A stretch of DNA of 9,094 bases from JBOGZI01 sp050697275 (GCA_050697275.1 JBOGZI010000156.1:1-9094), one strand, 5' to 3'; shown: positions 1 through 5,635, numbered from the stretch's first letter. Numbers and translations are program-made. Notes: generated from the sequence alone by a model not told the origin.

Positions 1-66
1 CAGTGCGACGCAGGCTGCGGCCGCACCCGCGAGCGCCCTCCGAATCCTTCTGCGGAGGCCATTCAC
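1..66 (-). CDS. N-terminal part of a probable secreted protein, cut by the window edge
   Basis: Reading leftward from the GTG at 66-64 gives 22 codons that run off the window: Val/Met-Asn-Gly-Leu, then RRRIRR, then a hydrophobic Ala-rich stretch (ALAGAAAACVAL). A basic n-region followed by a hydrophobic core is what a Sec signal peptide looks like. An AAGGGG ribosome-binding site lies 8 bases before the GTG, and a good sigma-A-like promoter lies further upstream at 103-131. An alternative ATG at 62-60 in another frame gives a polar, unconvincing peptide. Nothing can be said about the mature protein. That this is a real gene is an inference from the signal peptide, ribosome-binding site and promoter occurring together. 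Confidence 0.5.
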   Translation of the reverse strand, partial: MNGLRRRIRRALAGAAAACVAL

Positions 67-102
67 GCTCGTGACCCCTTCTCCACTTCTGGGTGCGCCG
101 GG

Positions 103-131
103 ACCGTAATGGCGGCGGGGCCACACGTCCA
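103..131 (-). promoter_or_regulatory. sigma-A-like promoter of the leftward edge gene
   Basis: On the minus strand TGGACG (131-126) and TACGGT (108-103) are separated by exactly 17 bases. They match the actinobacterial -35 (TTGACN) and -10 (TANNNT) patterns with few mismatches. The predicted transcript would start near 96 and leave a 5' leader of about 30 bases before the GTG at 66. The 146-base gap 67-212 is thus a divergent promoter region; I see nothing else in it. Confidence 0.45.
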
Positions 132-174
132 CCGCCGCGTCATCGGGCTTACACGGATTCCGAACCCGCCGTCG

Positions 175-205
175 TCGACTTTCGCGTCGGTCGCCGCTCT
201 AACCT
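175..205 (+). promoter_or_regulatory. probable leaderless promoter of the metallopeptidase-lipoprotein unit
   Basis: TAACCT (200-205) fits TANNNT and ends 7 bases before the ATG at 213, the spacing expected if transcription begins at or next to the start codon. A TCGACT box (175-180) lies 19 bases upstream and partly resembles TTGACN. There is no ribosome-binding site before this ATG, which supports a leaderless mRNA. Confidence 0.45.
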
Positions 206-212
206 GAATCGC

Positions 213-785
213 ATGTGGGAGATCTTCGCTCCCCGGCTGCGGGCGGCGGCGCTGGTCGCCTTCCTGACGGGGCTGGTGCTGCTGCTGCTCAACCCGCCCT
301 CGCTGGCGGGGCTGGAGGACCTGCTGACCCTGCTCGTCGTCGCCGCCGCGGTGATCCTGGTCACCGCCTGGCTGACGACGATCCTGATCGGCCAGGAGAT
401 GCCGGAGCCGGAGTTCCGGAAGCTCGTCGATCGCAGCGAGGCGCTGGCGACGCTGCCGCCGCCCGAGCAGCCGCCGAGCGAGTTCGACGAGCTGGTGATG
501 CAGGCGCTGGACGACCTGCCGCAGGAGTTCCGCGAGGTGCTTGAGACGACGCCGGTGGTGGTCTCCAGCCGCGGCCACGAGTTCGGCGCCTACGGCCACT
601 ACATGGGCGGCACCGTCGCGCGCGACATCTACCCGGACCGGATCGTCGTCTACCAGGACACCCTGGAGCGCGACTTCGGACACGACCCCGACCTGCTGCG
701 GGCGCAGGTGACCCGGACCGTGCGCCACGAGGTGGCCCACCACCTCGGCTGGGACGAGTCCGGGGTGCGGGGGCTCGGCTTGTAA
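213..785 (+). CDS. membrane-anchored metallopeptidase, Zincin_1-like
   Basis: A 190-residue protein. Residues about 8-55 hold two strongly hydrophobic segments, likely two transmembrane helices. After a Pro/Glu-rich linker, the C-terminal domain ends with HEVAHHLGWDESG, a zincin HExxH motif (His172, Glu173, His176) of the type followed by H(L/F)G and an acidic residue. This is the hallmark of the small Zincin_1 (DUF1025, possible metallopeptidase) family, in which the motif also lies at the extreme C-terminus. Family members are usually soluble and shorter, so the helical anchor is an addition. I chose the ATG at 213 over an in-frame upstream start at 93 because the upstream residues are polar and low-complexity, the first helix follows this ATG closely, and a TANNNT box sits 7 bases before it. 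The lipoprotein gene begins 11 bases after its stop, indicating an operon. Substrate and activity are unknown. Confidence 0.8.
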   Translation: MWEIFAPRLRAAALVAFLTGLVLLLLNPPSLAGLEDLLTLLVVAAAVILVTAWLTTILIGQEMPEPEFRKLVDRSEALATLPPPEQPPSEFDELVMQALDDLPQEFREVLETTPVVVSSRGHEFGAYGHYMGGTVARDIYPDRIVVYQDTLERDFGHDPDLLRAQVTRTVRHEVAHHLGWDESGVRGLGL

Positions 786-796
786 GGATCCCGGTC

Positions 797-2191
797 GTGC
801 GCTGGGTGCAGCTCATCGCGGCGCTGGTCGGGATCGCGGCCCTGTCCGGTGCCGCCACCGGCTGCGGCTCCTCGGACTCCGAGGTGGAGCCGGTCGCCGC
901 CGGCGACGACTTCGACGAACCGACCGCGCTGGCGTTCCGGCCGGGGGACGAGCGCGAGCTGTGGGTGACCAACCACGGCGACGACTCGATCGCGGTCGTC
1001 TCCGAGACCGGCGCCGAGACCACGGTGGTCAACCGCCGCGACGGCTACGCGGAGCACTTCGTCGCCAGGCCCTCCGGGATCGCCTTCGACGACACCGGCG
1101 AGCAGTTCGCGGTCTCCAACGACTCGGACAACGGGGTGCGCGGGCTCGTCTTCAGGCTCAACCCGGAGCGCAACCGCTTCTTCAAGGGCAACAACTTCAT
1201 GGGCCCGACCCTGTTCGAGACGGACACCTACGCGCAGGCCGGCCAGAGCAAGCGCTACCTCCAGGACTGGCCCCAGCCCGGCTACGGCCACGACCCGCCG
1301 GACGGCAGCGTCGCGCGGCCCGACTGCCCGGAGCGCTACTGGTCGGTGGAGGCGGAGTCGTGCGTCTTCCCGCGCGAGGGAAGCCACCTGGACATGCTCC
1401 ACGAGACCCCGCTCAGCGCCGGGATCCTGCACTGGACGCGGAACGTCTTCTTCGTGCTCGACGGCTGCGGCAAGCGGACGGCCGACAACCGCTGCCGCGG
1501 CGACGGCCACGTCGTGATGGCGGACTTCAACCGCGACCACGAGGAGGGCAACGGGTTCCACGGCGACGGCGTGATCCGGCGCTACCCCGACGCGCCCTTC
1601 CGCCGCTCCGAGGGCGTCCCGAGCGGGATCGTCGAGCACGACGGGGCGATCTACTACGCGGACACCGGCTCGGGGGTGGTGCGCCGGCTGGACCCGGAGG
1701 CCGGCAGGACCGAGGTGCTGGTCGGACCGTGGCACCCGGGAGCGCCGAGCCACCACAAGCGGGGCACCGGGATCACCGACTGGCAGGACGCCGCGAACGG
1801 CCCTCCCGACGGTGACGATCCTGCCGCGATCGACGACTGGATCGCGAGGGCCGGTGACCACGCCCGCATCGCCGCGCCGGGCTCCTGCTGGGTCAAGCCG
1901 CAGGAGACCCTGGGCGAGTACTCCAGCCGGGTCGGCGCCCGCGGCGAGGTCGTGGTCCCGGCCGGGGAGATCGAGGAGCCCTCCGGCCTCGCCACCGACG
2001 AGGAGCGCCTCTACGTCGCCGACCACGCCACCGGCCGGGTCCACAGCTTCGACTGGAACGGGATGGAGCCCGGGCCGGTGCTGGAGACCGGCGCCGAGGG
2101 GCTCGGCGGGCTTGCGGTCGATCCCGACGGGGACTGGCTCTACCTCACCGACACCGAGGCCAACCGGGTGAGCCGGATCCGCCTCGACTGA
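797..2191 (+). CDS. NHL-type beta-propeller lipoprotein
   Basis: A 464-residue protein starting at GTG, with an AAGGA ribosome-binding site 8 bases before it. Residues 1-22 form a short lipoprotein signal ending in Ala-Thr-Gly before Cys23, followed by GSSDSE, so the protein is probably lipid-anchored outside the cell membrane. The body contains recurring propeller blades of NHL/SMP-30 character: EPTALAFRPG (41-50) with LWVTNHGDDSIAVV, RPSGIAFDDTG (91-101), VPSGIVEHDGAIYYADTGSG (274-293), EPSGLATDEERLYVADHATG (394-413) and LGGLAVDPDGDWLYLTDTEANR (436-457 in that blade). An insertion of about 130 residues (roughly 125-255) breaks the regular pattern and carries four of the five mature Cys residues (177, 189, 224, 233; the fifth is 364), which could form disulfides outside the cell. 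It follows the metallopeptidase gene by 11 bases. NHL propellers bind proteins or act as lactonase-like enzymes; no catalytic set can be assigned, so the role is unknown. Confidence 0.75.
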   Translation: MRWVQLIAALVGIAALSGAATGCGSSDSEVEPVAAGDDFDEPTALAFRPGDERELWVTNHGDDSIAVVSETGAETTVVNRRDGYAEHFVARPSGIAFDDTGEQFAVSNDSDNGVRGLVFRLNPERNRFFKGNNFMGPTLFETDTYAQAGQSKRYLQDWPQPGYGHDPPDGSVARPDCPERYWSVEAESCVFPREGSHLDMLHETPLSAGILHWTRNVFFVLDGCGKRTADNRCRGDGHVVMADFNRDHEEGNGFHGDGVIRRYPDAPFRRSEGVPSGIVEHDGAIYYADTGSGVVRRLDPEAGRTEVLVGPWHPGAPSHHKRGTGITDWQDAANGPPDGDDPAAIDDWIARAGDHARIAAPGSCWVKPQETLGEYSSRVGARGEVVVPAGEIEEPSGLATDEERLYVADHATGRVHSFDWNGMEPGPVLETGAEGLGGLAVDPDGDWLYLTDTEANRVSRIRLD

Positions 2192-2203
2192 CGGGCGAGA
2201 CCG

Positions 2204-2209
2204 TAGACT
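2204..2209 (+). promoter_or_regulatory. -10 box (TAGACT) for the zinc-ribbon gene
   Basis: TAGACT fits TANNNT and ends 8 bases before the GTG at 2218. No convincing -35 element is placed at normal distance: the best candidate (TCGACT at 2184-2189, overlapping the end of the lipoprotein gene) is only 14 bases away. No ribosome-binding site precedes the GTG, so a leaderless transcript is likely. Confidence 0.4.
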
Positions 2210-2217
2210 CGGCGCCG

Positions 2218-2352
2218 GTGACCGGAGTCGTCAAGCAGAAGCCCGCCTGCCGCCACTGCGGCGCGACCCTGAAGTACCAGGTCTCGCGCTGTCCACGGTG
2301 CGGGCGACGCTCGCTGCTCGCCATCTTCATCCCGCGCCGGATGCGCGGCTGA
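2218..2352 (+). CDS. 44-residue zinc-ribbon protein
   Basis: A very short gene starting at GTG and ending at TGA 2350-2352. The protein contains CRHCG (Cys11, Cys14) and CPRCG (Cys25, Cys28), two CxxC knuckles 10 residues apart, which is a classic zinc-ribbon metal site like that in small rubredoxin-like or ribosomal/RNA-polymerase ribbons. The C-terminal 15 residues combine a hydrophobic patch (LLAIFI) with Arg-rich ends (PRRMRG), so it could bind nucleic acid or a partner surface. It lies 26 bases after the lipoprotein gene and has its own -10 box. The paired CxxC motifs in an uninterrupted frame are strong evidence that the gene is real. Its target is unknown. Confidence 0.75.
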   Translation: MTGVVKQKPACRHCGATLKYQVSRCPRCGRRSLLAIFIPRRMRG

Positions 2353-2431
2353 CGCCGCAAGGATCGGTGAAGCCGTAGCCGCGTCCCGCCCCAGCCGCCG
2401 CCTTGCGCCGGAGCTTCGCGAGCGCGAGACG
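2353..2431 (+). other. leader of the LtrA-type gene, possibly coding
   Basis: Of the three forward frames only the one that continues into the LtrA gene is open across these 79 bases, and its codons end mostly in G or C. It reads on into LAPELRERETVKPLELYFD, and the stretch just before the conserved motif resembles the N-terminal lead-in usual for LtrA proteins. No ATG, GTG or TTG occurs in this frame before 2432. An 11-base direct repeat (CGGTGAAGCCG) is present at 2365-2375 and 2430-2440, the second copy carrying the annotated GTG; it may be chance. Confidence 0.35.
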
Positions 2432-3592
2432 GTGAAGCCGCTCGAGCTCTACTTCGACCTCGTCTTCGTGCTCGGCTTCACCCAGTGCACGGCGCTGATG
2501 GCGCGCGACCCGACCTGGGAGGGGATCGCGCAGGGGCTGCTGGTGCTGGCGGTGCTCTGGTGGGCCTGGGCCGGTTACGCGTGGCTGACCAGCGTGGTCG
2601 AGCCCGAGGAGGGGCCGGTGCGGATCGCGATGTTCGGGGCGATGGCGGCGCTGCTGGTGGTGGCGCTCTGCGTCCCGGAGGCGTTCGGCGAGCGCGCGCT
2701 CGCCTTCGCGCTCGCCTACGGAGCGGTGCGCCTCGGCCACATCGCCCTCTTCGTGCTGGCCAGCCGCGACGATCCCGAGCTGCGCCGCTCGGTGACCACC
2801 CTGGCGGTCAGCACCACGATCGCGGTCGGGCTGCTCTGCGCGGCCTCGGCCGTCGAGGGGATCGTCCAGGGCGCCATCTGGGCGACGGCGCTGGCGATCG
2901 ACATGGGAGGGCCGGCGATCTTCGGCCTGGCCGGCTGGAAGCTCGTCCCCGGCCACTTCGCCGAGCGCCACAACCTGGTGATCATCCTGGCGCTGGGCGA
3001 GTCAATCGTCGCGCTCGGGATCGGCGCCGAGGTGGGGCTGAGCGCCGGGGTGATCGCCGCGGCGGCGCTCGGGGTCGGGCTCGCCTCGGCGCTGTGGTGG
3101 ATCTACTTCGACGTGGTGTCACTGGTCACGGCGGCTCGCCTCGCCCGGGCCGCTCCGGGCCGGGTCCAGAACGCGCTCGCCCGCGACTCCTACTCCTACC
3201 TGCACTTCCCGATGGTCGCCGGGATCGTCCTGGTCGCGCTCGGGCTGGAGGAGACCCTCGCGCACGTCGACGAGCACCTGCACACGGTGCCCGCCTTTGC
3301 GCTGCTCGGCGGGATCGCCTTCTACCTGCTTGGCCACGTGGTGCTGCGCCTGCGAAACGCCCGCTCGATCAGCCCCTCGCGGCTCGGGATGGCGATCCTG
3401 ATGGTGGCGCTATGGCCCTTGGCGCTCGAGATCACCGCGCTGGCCATGGTCCTGATCGTCAACCTGCTGCTCTGGGCGATGATCGGCTACGAGAATACGC
3501 GCCTCTATGGCGACAGGCGCTACCGCCTCCGCCACGGGCTCGAGGTCGAGGTCCCTTCCCACCCCGCCCCGGCCGCCGGCAGCGGCGCCTGA
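2432..3592 (+). CDS. ltrA: LtrA-family (low temperature requirement A) membrane protein
   Basis: A 386-residue, very hydrophobic protein with about ten or more transmembrane segments. The family signatures are clear: PLELYFDLVFVLGFTQ at residues 3-18 (usual form ELFFDLVFV) and AERHNLVIILALGESIVALG at 177-196 (usual form ERxxLxxIIxLGESI). LtrA was named from a Listeria mutant unable to grow in the cold; the biochemical function is unknown, and transport or redox roles have been suggested. The C-terminal 35 residues are a soluble, charged, Pro/Ala-rich tail. The GTG at 2432 is the only ordinary start, but it leaves just two residues before the conserved motif, shorter than usual, and has no clear ribosome-binding site. 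The true N-terminus may lie upstream (see 2353-2431). The gene converges on the sigma-factor gene with 16 bases between stops; no clear terminator hairpin is visible there. Confidence 0.85.
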   Translation: MKPLELYFDLVFVLGFTQCTALMARDPTWEGIAQGLLVLAVLWWAWAGYAWLTSVVEPEEGPVRIAMFGAMAALLVVALCVPEAFGERALAFALAYGAVRLGHIALFVLASRDDPELRRSVTTLAVSTTIAVGLLCAASAVEGIVQGAIWATALAIDMGGPAIFGLAGWKLVPGHFAERHNLVIILALGESIVALGIGAEVGLSAGVIAAAALGVGLASALWWIYFDVVSLVTAARLARAAPGRVQNALARDSYSYLHFPMVAGIVLVALGLEETLAHVDEHLHTVPAFALLGGIAFYLLGHVVLRLRNARSISPSRLGMAILMVALWPLALEITALAMVLIVNLLLWAMIGYENTRLYGDRRYRLRHGLEVEVPSHPAPAAGSGA

Positions 3593-3608
3593 CGATCGCG
3601 GGACCGAG

Positions 3609-4526
3609 TCACCTGGCTCGCCGGGCGGGGAGCTCGGAGAGCGGGCCCAGATGCCGGAGCTTGTCCGGGTTGACGATCGAGCCCACGGACTGAATCGCAC
3701 CGGCGGCGATCTCGATCGCGATCACGGCGATCAGGCTGCCCTCGGCGTCGACGGCGATCAGGCCGGGTTCACCGTTCACCTCGACTTCGCGCACGTCGGC
3801 GACGCCGAAGCGCTCGGCGTTGCGCGAGAAGCCGCGGAGCGTGCGGGCGACCCTGGAGCGTCCCTCCACCGCGCGGGCCAGGGCGGGAACCTTGCCGCCG
3901 CCGTCGCCGCGCATGGTGACGTCGGCGGCGAGCAGCCCCTCGAGCGCCTCGAGGTTGCCCTCCTCGAAGGCCTCGACGAAGCGGTGGACGAGCCGCTCGC
4001 GCTGCTCGCGGGTGGTCTCGAAGCGGGGCTCTCGCTCGCCGACGCGCTTGCGCGCTCGCTCGCCGAGCTTTCGAACGGCGTCGGCGCTCTTGCCGAGGAT
4101 CTCGGCGATACGGGGGTACGGGTAGTCGAAGACCTCGTGCAGCAGGAAGGCGGCGCGCTCCTCGGGCGTCAGCGTCTCGAGCACCACCAGCAGGCCGACC
4201 GAGAGCGACTCGGCGATCTCCGCGTGGCGCGCGGGATCGTCCTCCTCGGCGGTGAGGATCGGCTCGGGCAGCCAATCCCCCACGTAGACCTCGCGTCGCG
4301 CCCGCGCCGAGCGCAGCTCGTCGATTCCGAGCCTGGTGACCACGGTGGTCAGGAAAGCCTCGGGCGACTCGATCTGCTCGCCCTTCTCGAGCTCGCGGTG
4401 GAGGCGCAGGAGGGCCTCCTGGACCAGGTCCTCCGCCTCGCTGACGCTGCCGAGCAGCCGGTAGGCCACCCCGAACGCCTTCGGGCGCAGCTCCTCGAAC
4501 AGCTCCTCTTCTCGGGCCTCGGTCAT
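3609..4526 (-). CDS. ECF41-type sigma factor with fused SnoaL-like domain
   Basis: A 305-residue protein. Residues about 8-75 are sigma region 2 (FGVAYRLLGSVSEAEDLVQEALLR); about 105-165 are region 4 (LTPEERAAFLLHEVFDYPYPRIAEILGKS, then VRKLGERARKRV). From about 172 a C-terminal SnoaL/NTF2-like domain follows. All three ECF41 signature motifs are present: WLPEP (85-89) in the linker between regions 2 and 4, DGGGK (208-212) and NPDKL (286-290). In this group the fused domain replaces an anti-sigma factor and tunes activity. The ATG at 4526 is preferred. An in-frame GTG at 4538 would add four residues and overlap the preceding gene by 10 bases. With the ATG, the upstream stop and this start read TGACCATG, typical of translational coupling. 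Transcription probably starts at the ECF41-like promoter at 4857-4883, implying autoregulation. The signal sensed is unknown. Confidence 0.92.
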   Translation of the reverse strand: MTEAREEELFEELRPKAFGVAYRLLGSVSEAEDLVQEALLRLHRELEKGEQIESPEAFLTTVVTRLGIDELRSARARREVYVGDWLPEPILTAEEDDPARHAEIAESLSVGLLVVLETLTPEERAAFLLHEVFDYPYPRIAEILGKSADAVRKLGERARKRVGEREPRFETTREQRERLVHRFVEAFEEGNLEALEGLLAADVTMRGDGGGKVPALARAVEGRSRVARTLRGFSRNAERFGVADVREVEVNGEPGLIAVDAEGSLIAVIAIEIAAGAIQSVGSIVNPDKLRHLGPLSELPARRAR

Positions 4527-4528
4527 GG

Positions 4529-4828
4529 TCAGCGCCACGACTGCGCCGGCCGGGACCCCGGGCGGGGCGCGCGCTCAGGCGAAGCGGGGCGAGACGACGA
4601 TACTCCGCGGACGATCAGTCGCCCCAGGCCCCTGACGGCCAGGGTCACCATGGTGACGATCGCGGCGACCAGGCCCACGGCGAGCACGGGAATCAGGAGC
4701 GGGAGCAGCGCGGCCGCGGTCAGGATCAGGAAGGGCAGCGAGAGCGGGGCCAGCGCCAGGGTTAGGGTCCCCAGGCCGACGCCCCACTTCGACGCCTCCT
4801 CGATCGCTTCGGATCTCTCGGTGTGCAT
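4529..4828 (-). CDS. small two-helix membrane protein, co-transcribed with the ECF41 sigma factor
   Basis: A 99-residue protein. After a charged, soluble N-terminus (about 1-14) comes a hydrophobic region, about 16-70, that divides into two membrane segments (GLGTLTLALAPLSLPFLILT, then LLPLLIPVLAVGLVAAIVTM). A basic, Pro/Ser-rich tail of about 30 residues follows, likely cytoplasmic. The ATG is well supported by AAAGGAG (4840-4834), 5 bases before it. Its stop lies 2 bases before the sigma-factor ATG, so the two genes are one translationally coupled unit behind the ECF41-like promoter. I do not recognise a family. From its place one may infer a membrane-located sensor or regulator for the sigma factor, or simply a target of it; the sequence does not decide. 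Confidence 0.75.
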   Translation of the reverse strand: MHTERSEAIEEASKWGVGLGTLTLALAPLSLPFLILTAAALLPLLIPVLAVGLVAAIVTMVTLAVRGLGRLIVRGVSSSRPASPERAPRPGSRPAQSWR

Positions 4829-4841
4829 GACGTCTCCTTTC

Positions 4842-4862
4842 CTCGTCTACTGACCAGACGAG
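4842..4862. repeat. perfect 7-base inverted repeat over the ECF41 -10 element
   Basis: CTCGTCT (4842-4848) and AGACGAG (4856-4862) are exact reverse complements separated by 7 bases (ACTGACC). One arm contains the CGTC -10 element of the leftward ECF41-like promoter and the other falls just after the predicted transcription start. As DNA it could be a dimeric operator; as RNA only part would be transcribed. The function is inferred from position only. Confidence 0.5.
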
Positions 4863-4883
4863 ATGGCGGCGCGAGGTGTGACC
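4857..4883 (-). promoter_or_regulatory. ECF41-dependent promoter (autoregulation of the sigma operon)
   Basis: On the minus strand GGTCACA (4883-4877) is followed after exactly 16 bases by CGTC (4860-4857). The target motif published for ECF41 factors, as I recall it, is TGTCACA, 16 bases, CGTC; only the first base differs. The expected transcription start falls near 4850, giving a leader of about 20-25 bases that contains the strong AAAGGAG site before the ATG at 4828. Sequence, spacing, orientation and distance all fit an autoregulated ECF41 operon. Confidence 0.75.
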
Positions 4884-4909
4884 GACGCCGGCCTGCAAGG
4901 ATCGTCCGC

Positions 4910-5539
4910 ATGAGCAAGCTCGAGGTGGAGACCCCGCACGGGGCGGCGCGGGTCCAGCTGGACGCGACGAAGGGAGCGACGCACGCGCTCGTGCTCGGTC
5001 ACGGCGCGGGTGGCGGTGTGGAGGCGCCGGACCTGGTGGCGGCGAGGGACGTGGCGCTGGCCGAGGGGCTCACCGTGGCGCTGGTCGAGCAGCCCTACCG
5101 GGTCGCCGGGCGGCGCTCCCCCGCTCCGGCGAAGCAGCTCGACGCGGCCTGGATCGCCGTGCTGGAGCGCCTCCGCGAGCGGGAGCTGAGCGGGCTGGAG
5201 CCGATCGTCGGCGGGCGCTCGCTGGGCGCGCGGGTGGCCTGCCGGACCCTGGAGAAGACCGGCGGTGCCGCGGTCCTCTGCCTCGCCTTCCCGCTGCAGC
5301 CGCCGGCGCGCAAGGGCAAGGCTCGTCCCCCGAGCCGCGTCGAGGAGCTCGAGGCGGTCAGCGTCCCGATGCTGATCGTGCAGGGCGAGAGCGATCAGTT
5401 CGGGATGCCCGAGCCGGCCCCCGCGCGCGAGGTGGCGAAGGTGCCCGGCAACCACAGCCTGCGGAAGGACCCCGAGGCAGTCGCGGCCGCGGTGCGGGAC
5501 TGGCTCCCCCGCGTGGCCGGGCAGGCGACAGCCGCCTAG
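4910..5539 (+). CDS. alpha/beta hydrolase, KANL3/Tex30-like (dienelactone hydrolase-like) family
   Basis: A 209-residue cytoplasmic protein with no signal peptide. The alpha/beta-hydrolase landmarks are in order: oxyanion-hole loop LGHGAGGG (29-36), nucleophile elbow GGRSLGAR with Ser104 in GxSxG, catalytic acid Asp162 in VQGESDQFG, and catalytic His182 in PGNHSL. The compact size and the HGAGGG and GGRSLG forms match the bacterial KANL3/Tex30-like group; the substrate is unknown, though members are usually taken for esterases. I chose the ATG at 4910 because the protein begins with the usual strand (LEVETPHG) and an AAGGA site lies 8 bases upstream; an earlier in-frame start at 4823 would run through the divergent promoter region. 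It is divergent from the ECF41 operon, with 81 bases between the starts. I see no ECF41 motif in its own orientation. Confidence 0.85.
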   Translation: MSKLEVETPHGAARVQLDATKGATHALVLGHGAGGGVEAPDLVAARDVALAEGLTVALVEQPYRVAGRRSPAPAKQLDAAWIAVLERLRERELSGLEPIVGGRSLGARVACRTLEKTGGAAVLCLAFPLQPPARKGKARPPSRVEELEAVSVPMLIVQGESDQFGMPEPAPAREVAKVPGNHSLRKDPEAVAAAVRDWLPRVAGQATAA

Positions 5540-5622
5540 GACGCCGGCGGGACCGCGAGCCGCTGGCTCACGGTGTCCACCCAGCAGGGGACGCCGTGGT
5601 CGAATCCGTCTCGCTCGCTCAT
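5536..5622 (-). pseudogene. 5' remnant of a VOC (glyoxalase-like) gene
   Basis: Leftward from the ATG at 5622-5620 there are 28 codons ending at TAG (5538-5536). The first 17 residues, MSERDGFDHGVPCWVDT, look like the start of actinobacterial VOC-family proteins, which commonly begin with a (G)VPCWVD-type first beta strand. The expected helix with an FYxxLFGW-type motif is missing: the sequence turns into VSQRLAVPPAS and stops. So only the first 50 or so bases of the gene seem to survive, joined to the tail of the hydrolase gene. The TAG shares the CTAG palindrome with the hydrolase stop codon. A TAACCA box 7 bases before the ATG looks like a surviving leaderless promoter. It might instead be a genuine tiny protein, but the partial family match favours a deletion remnant. 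Confidence 0.5.
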
Positions 5623-5629
5623 CTCTGAT

Positions 5630-5635
5630 TGGTTA
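5630..5635 (-). promoter_or_regulatory. -10-like box of the VOC remnant
   Basis: On the minus strand TAACCA ends 7 bases before the ATG at 5622, the same spacing and nearly the same box (TAACCT) as before the metallopeptidase gene at 213. No convincing -35 element is visible. Confidence 0.3.

Noticed and set aside
650..2044. 464-codon minus-strand open frame over the lipoprotein gene
   Set aside because: Its protein is monotonous Val/Ala/Arg/Asp without domains, as expected opposite a high-GC gene; the plus strand shows a signal peptide and regular propeller blades.
3117..3143. TGTCACT in the LtrA gene as a second ECF41 site
   Set aside because: There is no CGTC 16 bases downstream and it lies inside a coding region.
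3593..3608. Bidirectional terminator between LtrA and the sigma factor
   Set aside because: Only 16 bases separate the stops, and I find neither a clear stem nor a T-run on either strand.
3507..4853. Very long plus-strand open frame (448 codons) antisense to the sigma-factor operon
   Set aside because: It is the mirror of the minus-strand genes, which carry clear sigma, WLPEP, DGGGK and NPDKL motifs. Its protein is low-complexity Ala/Gly/Leu/Glu and it would overlap the end of the LtrA gene.
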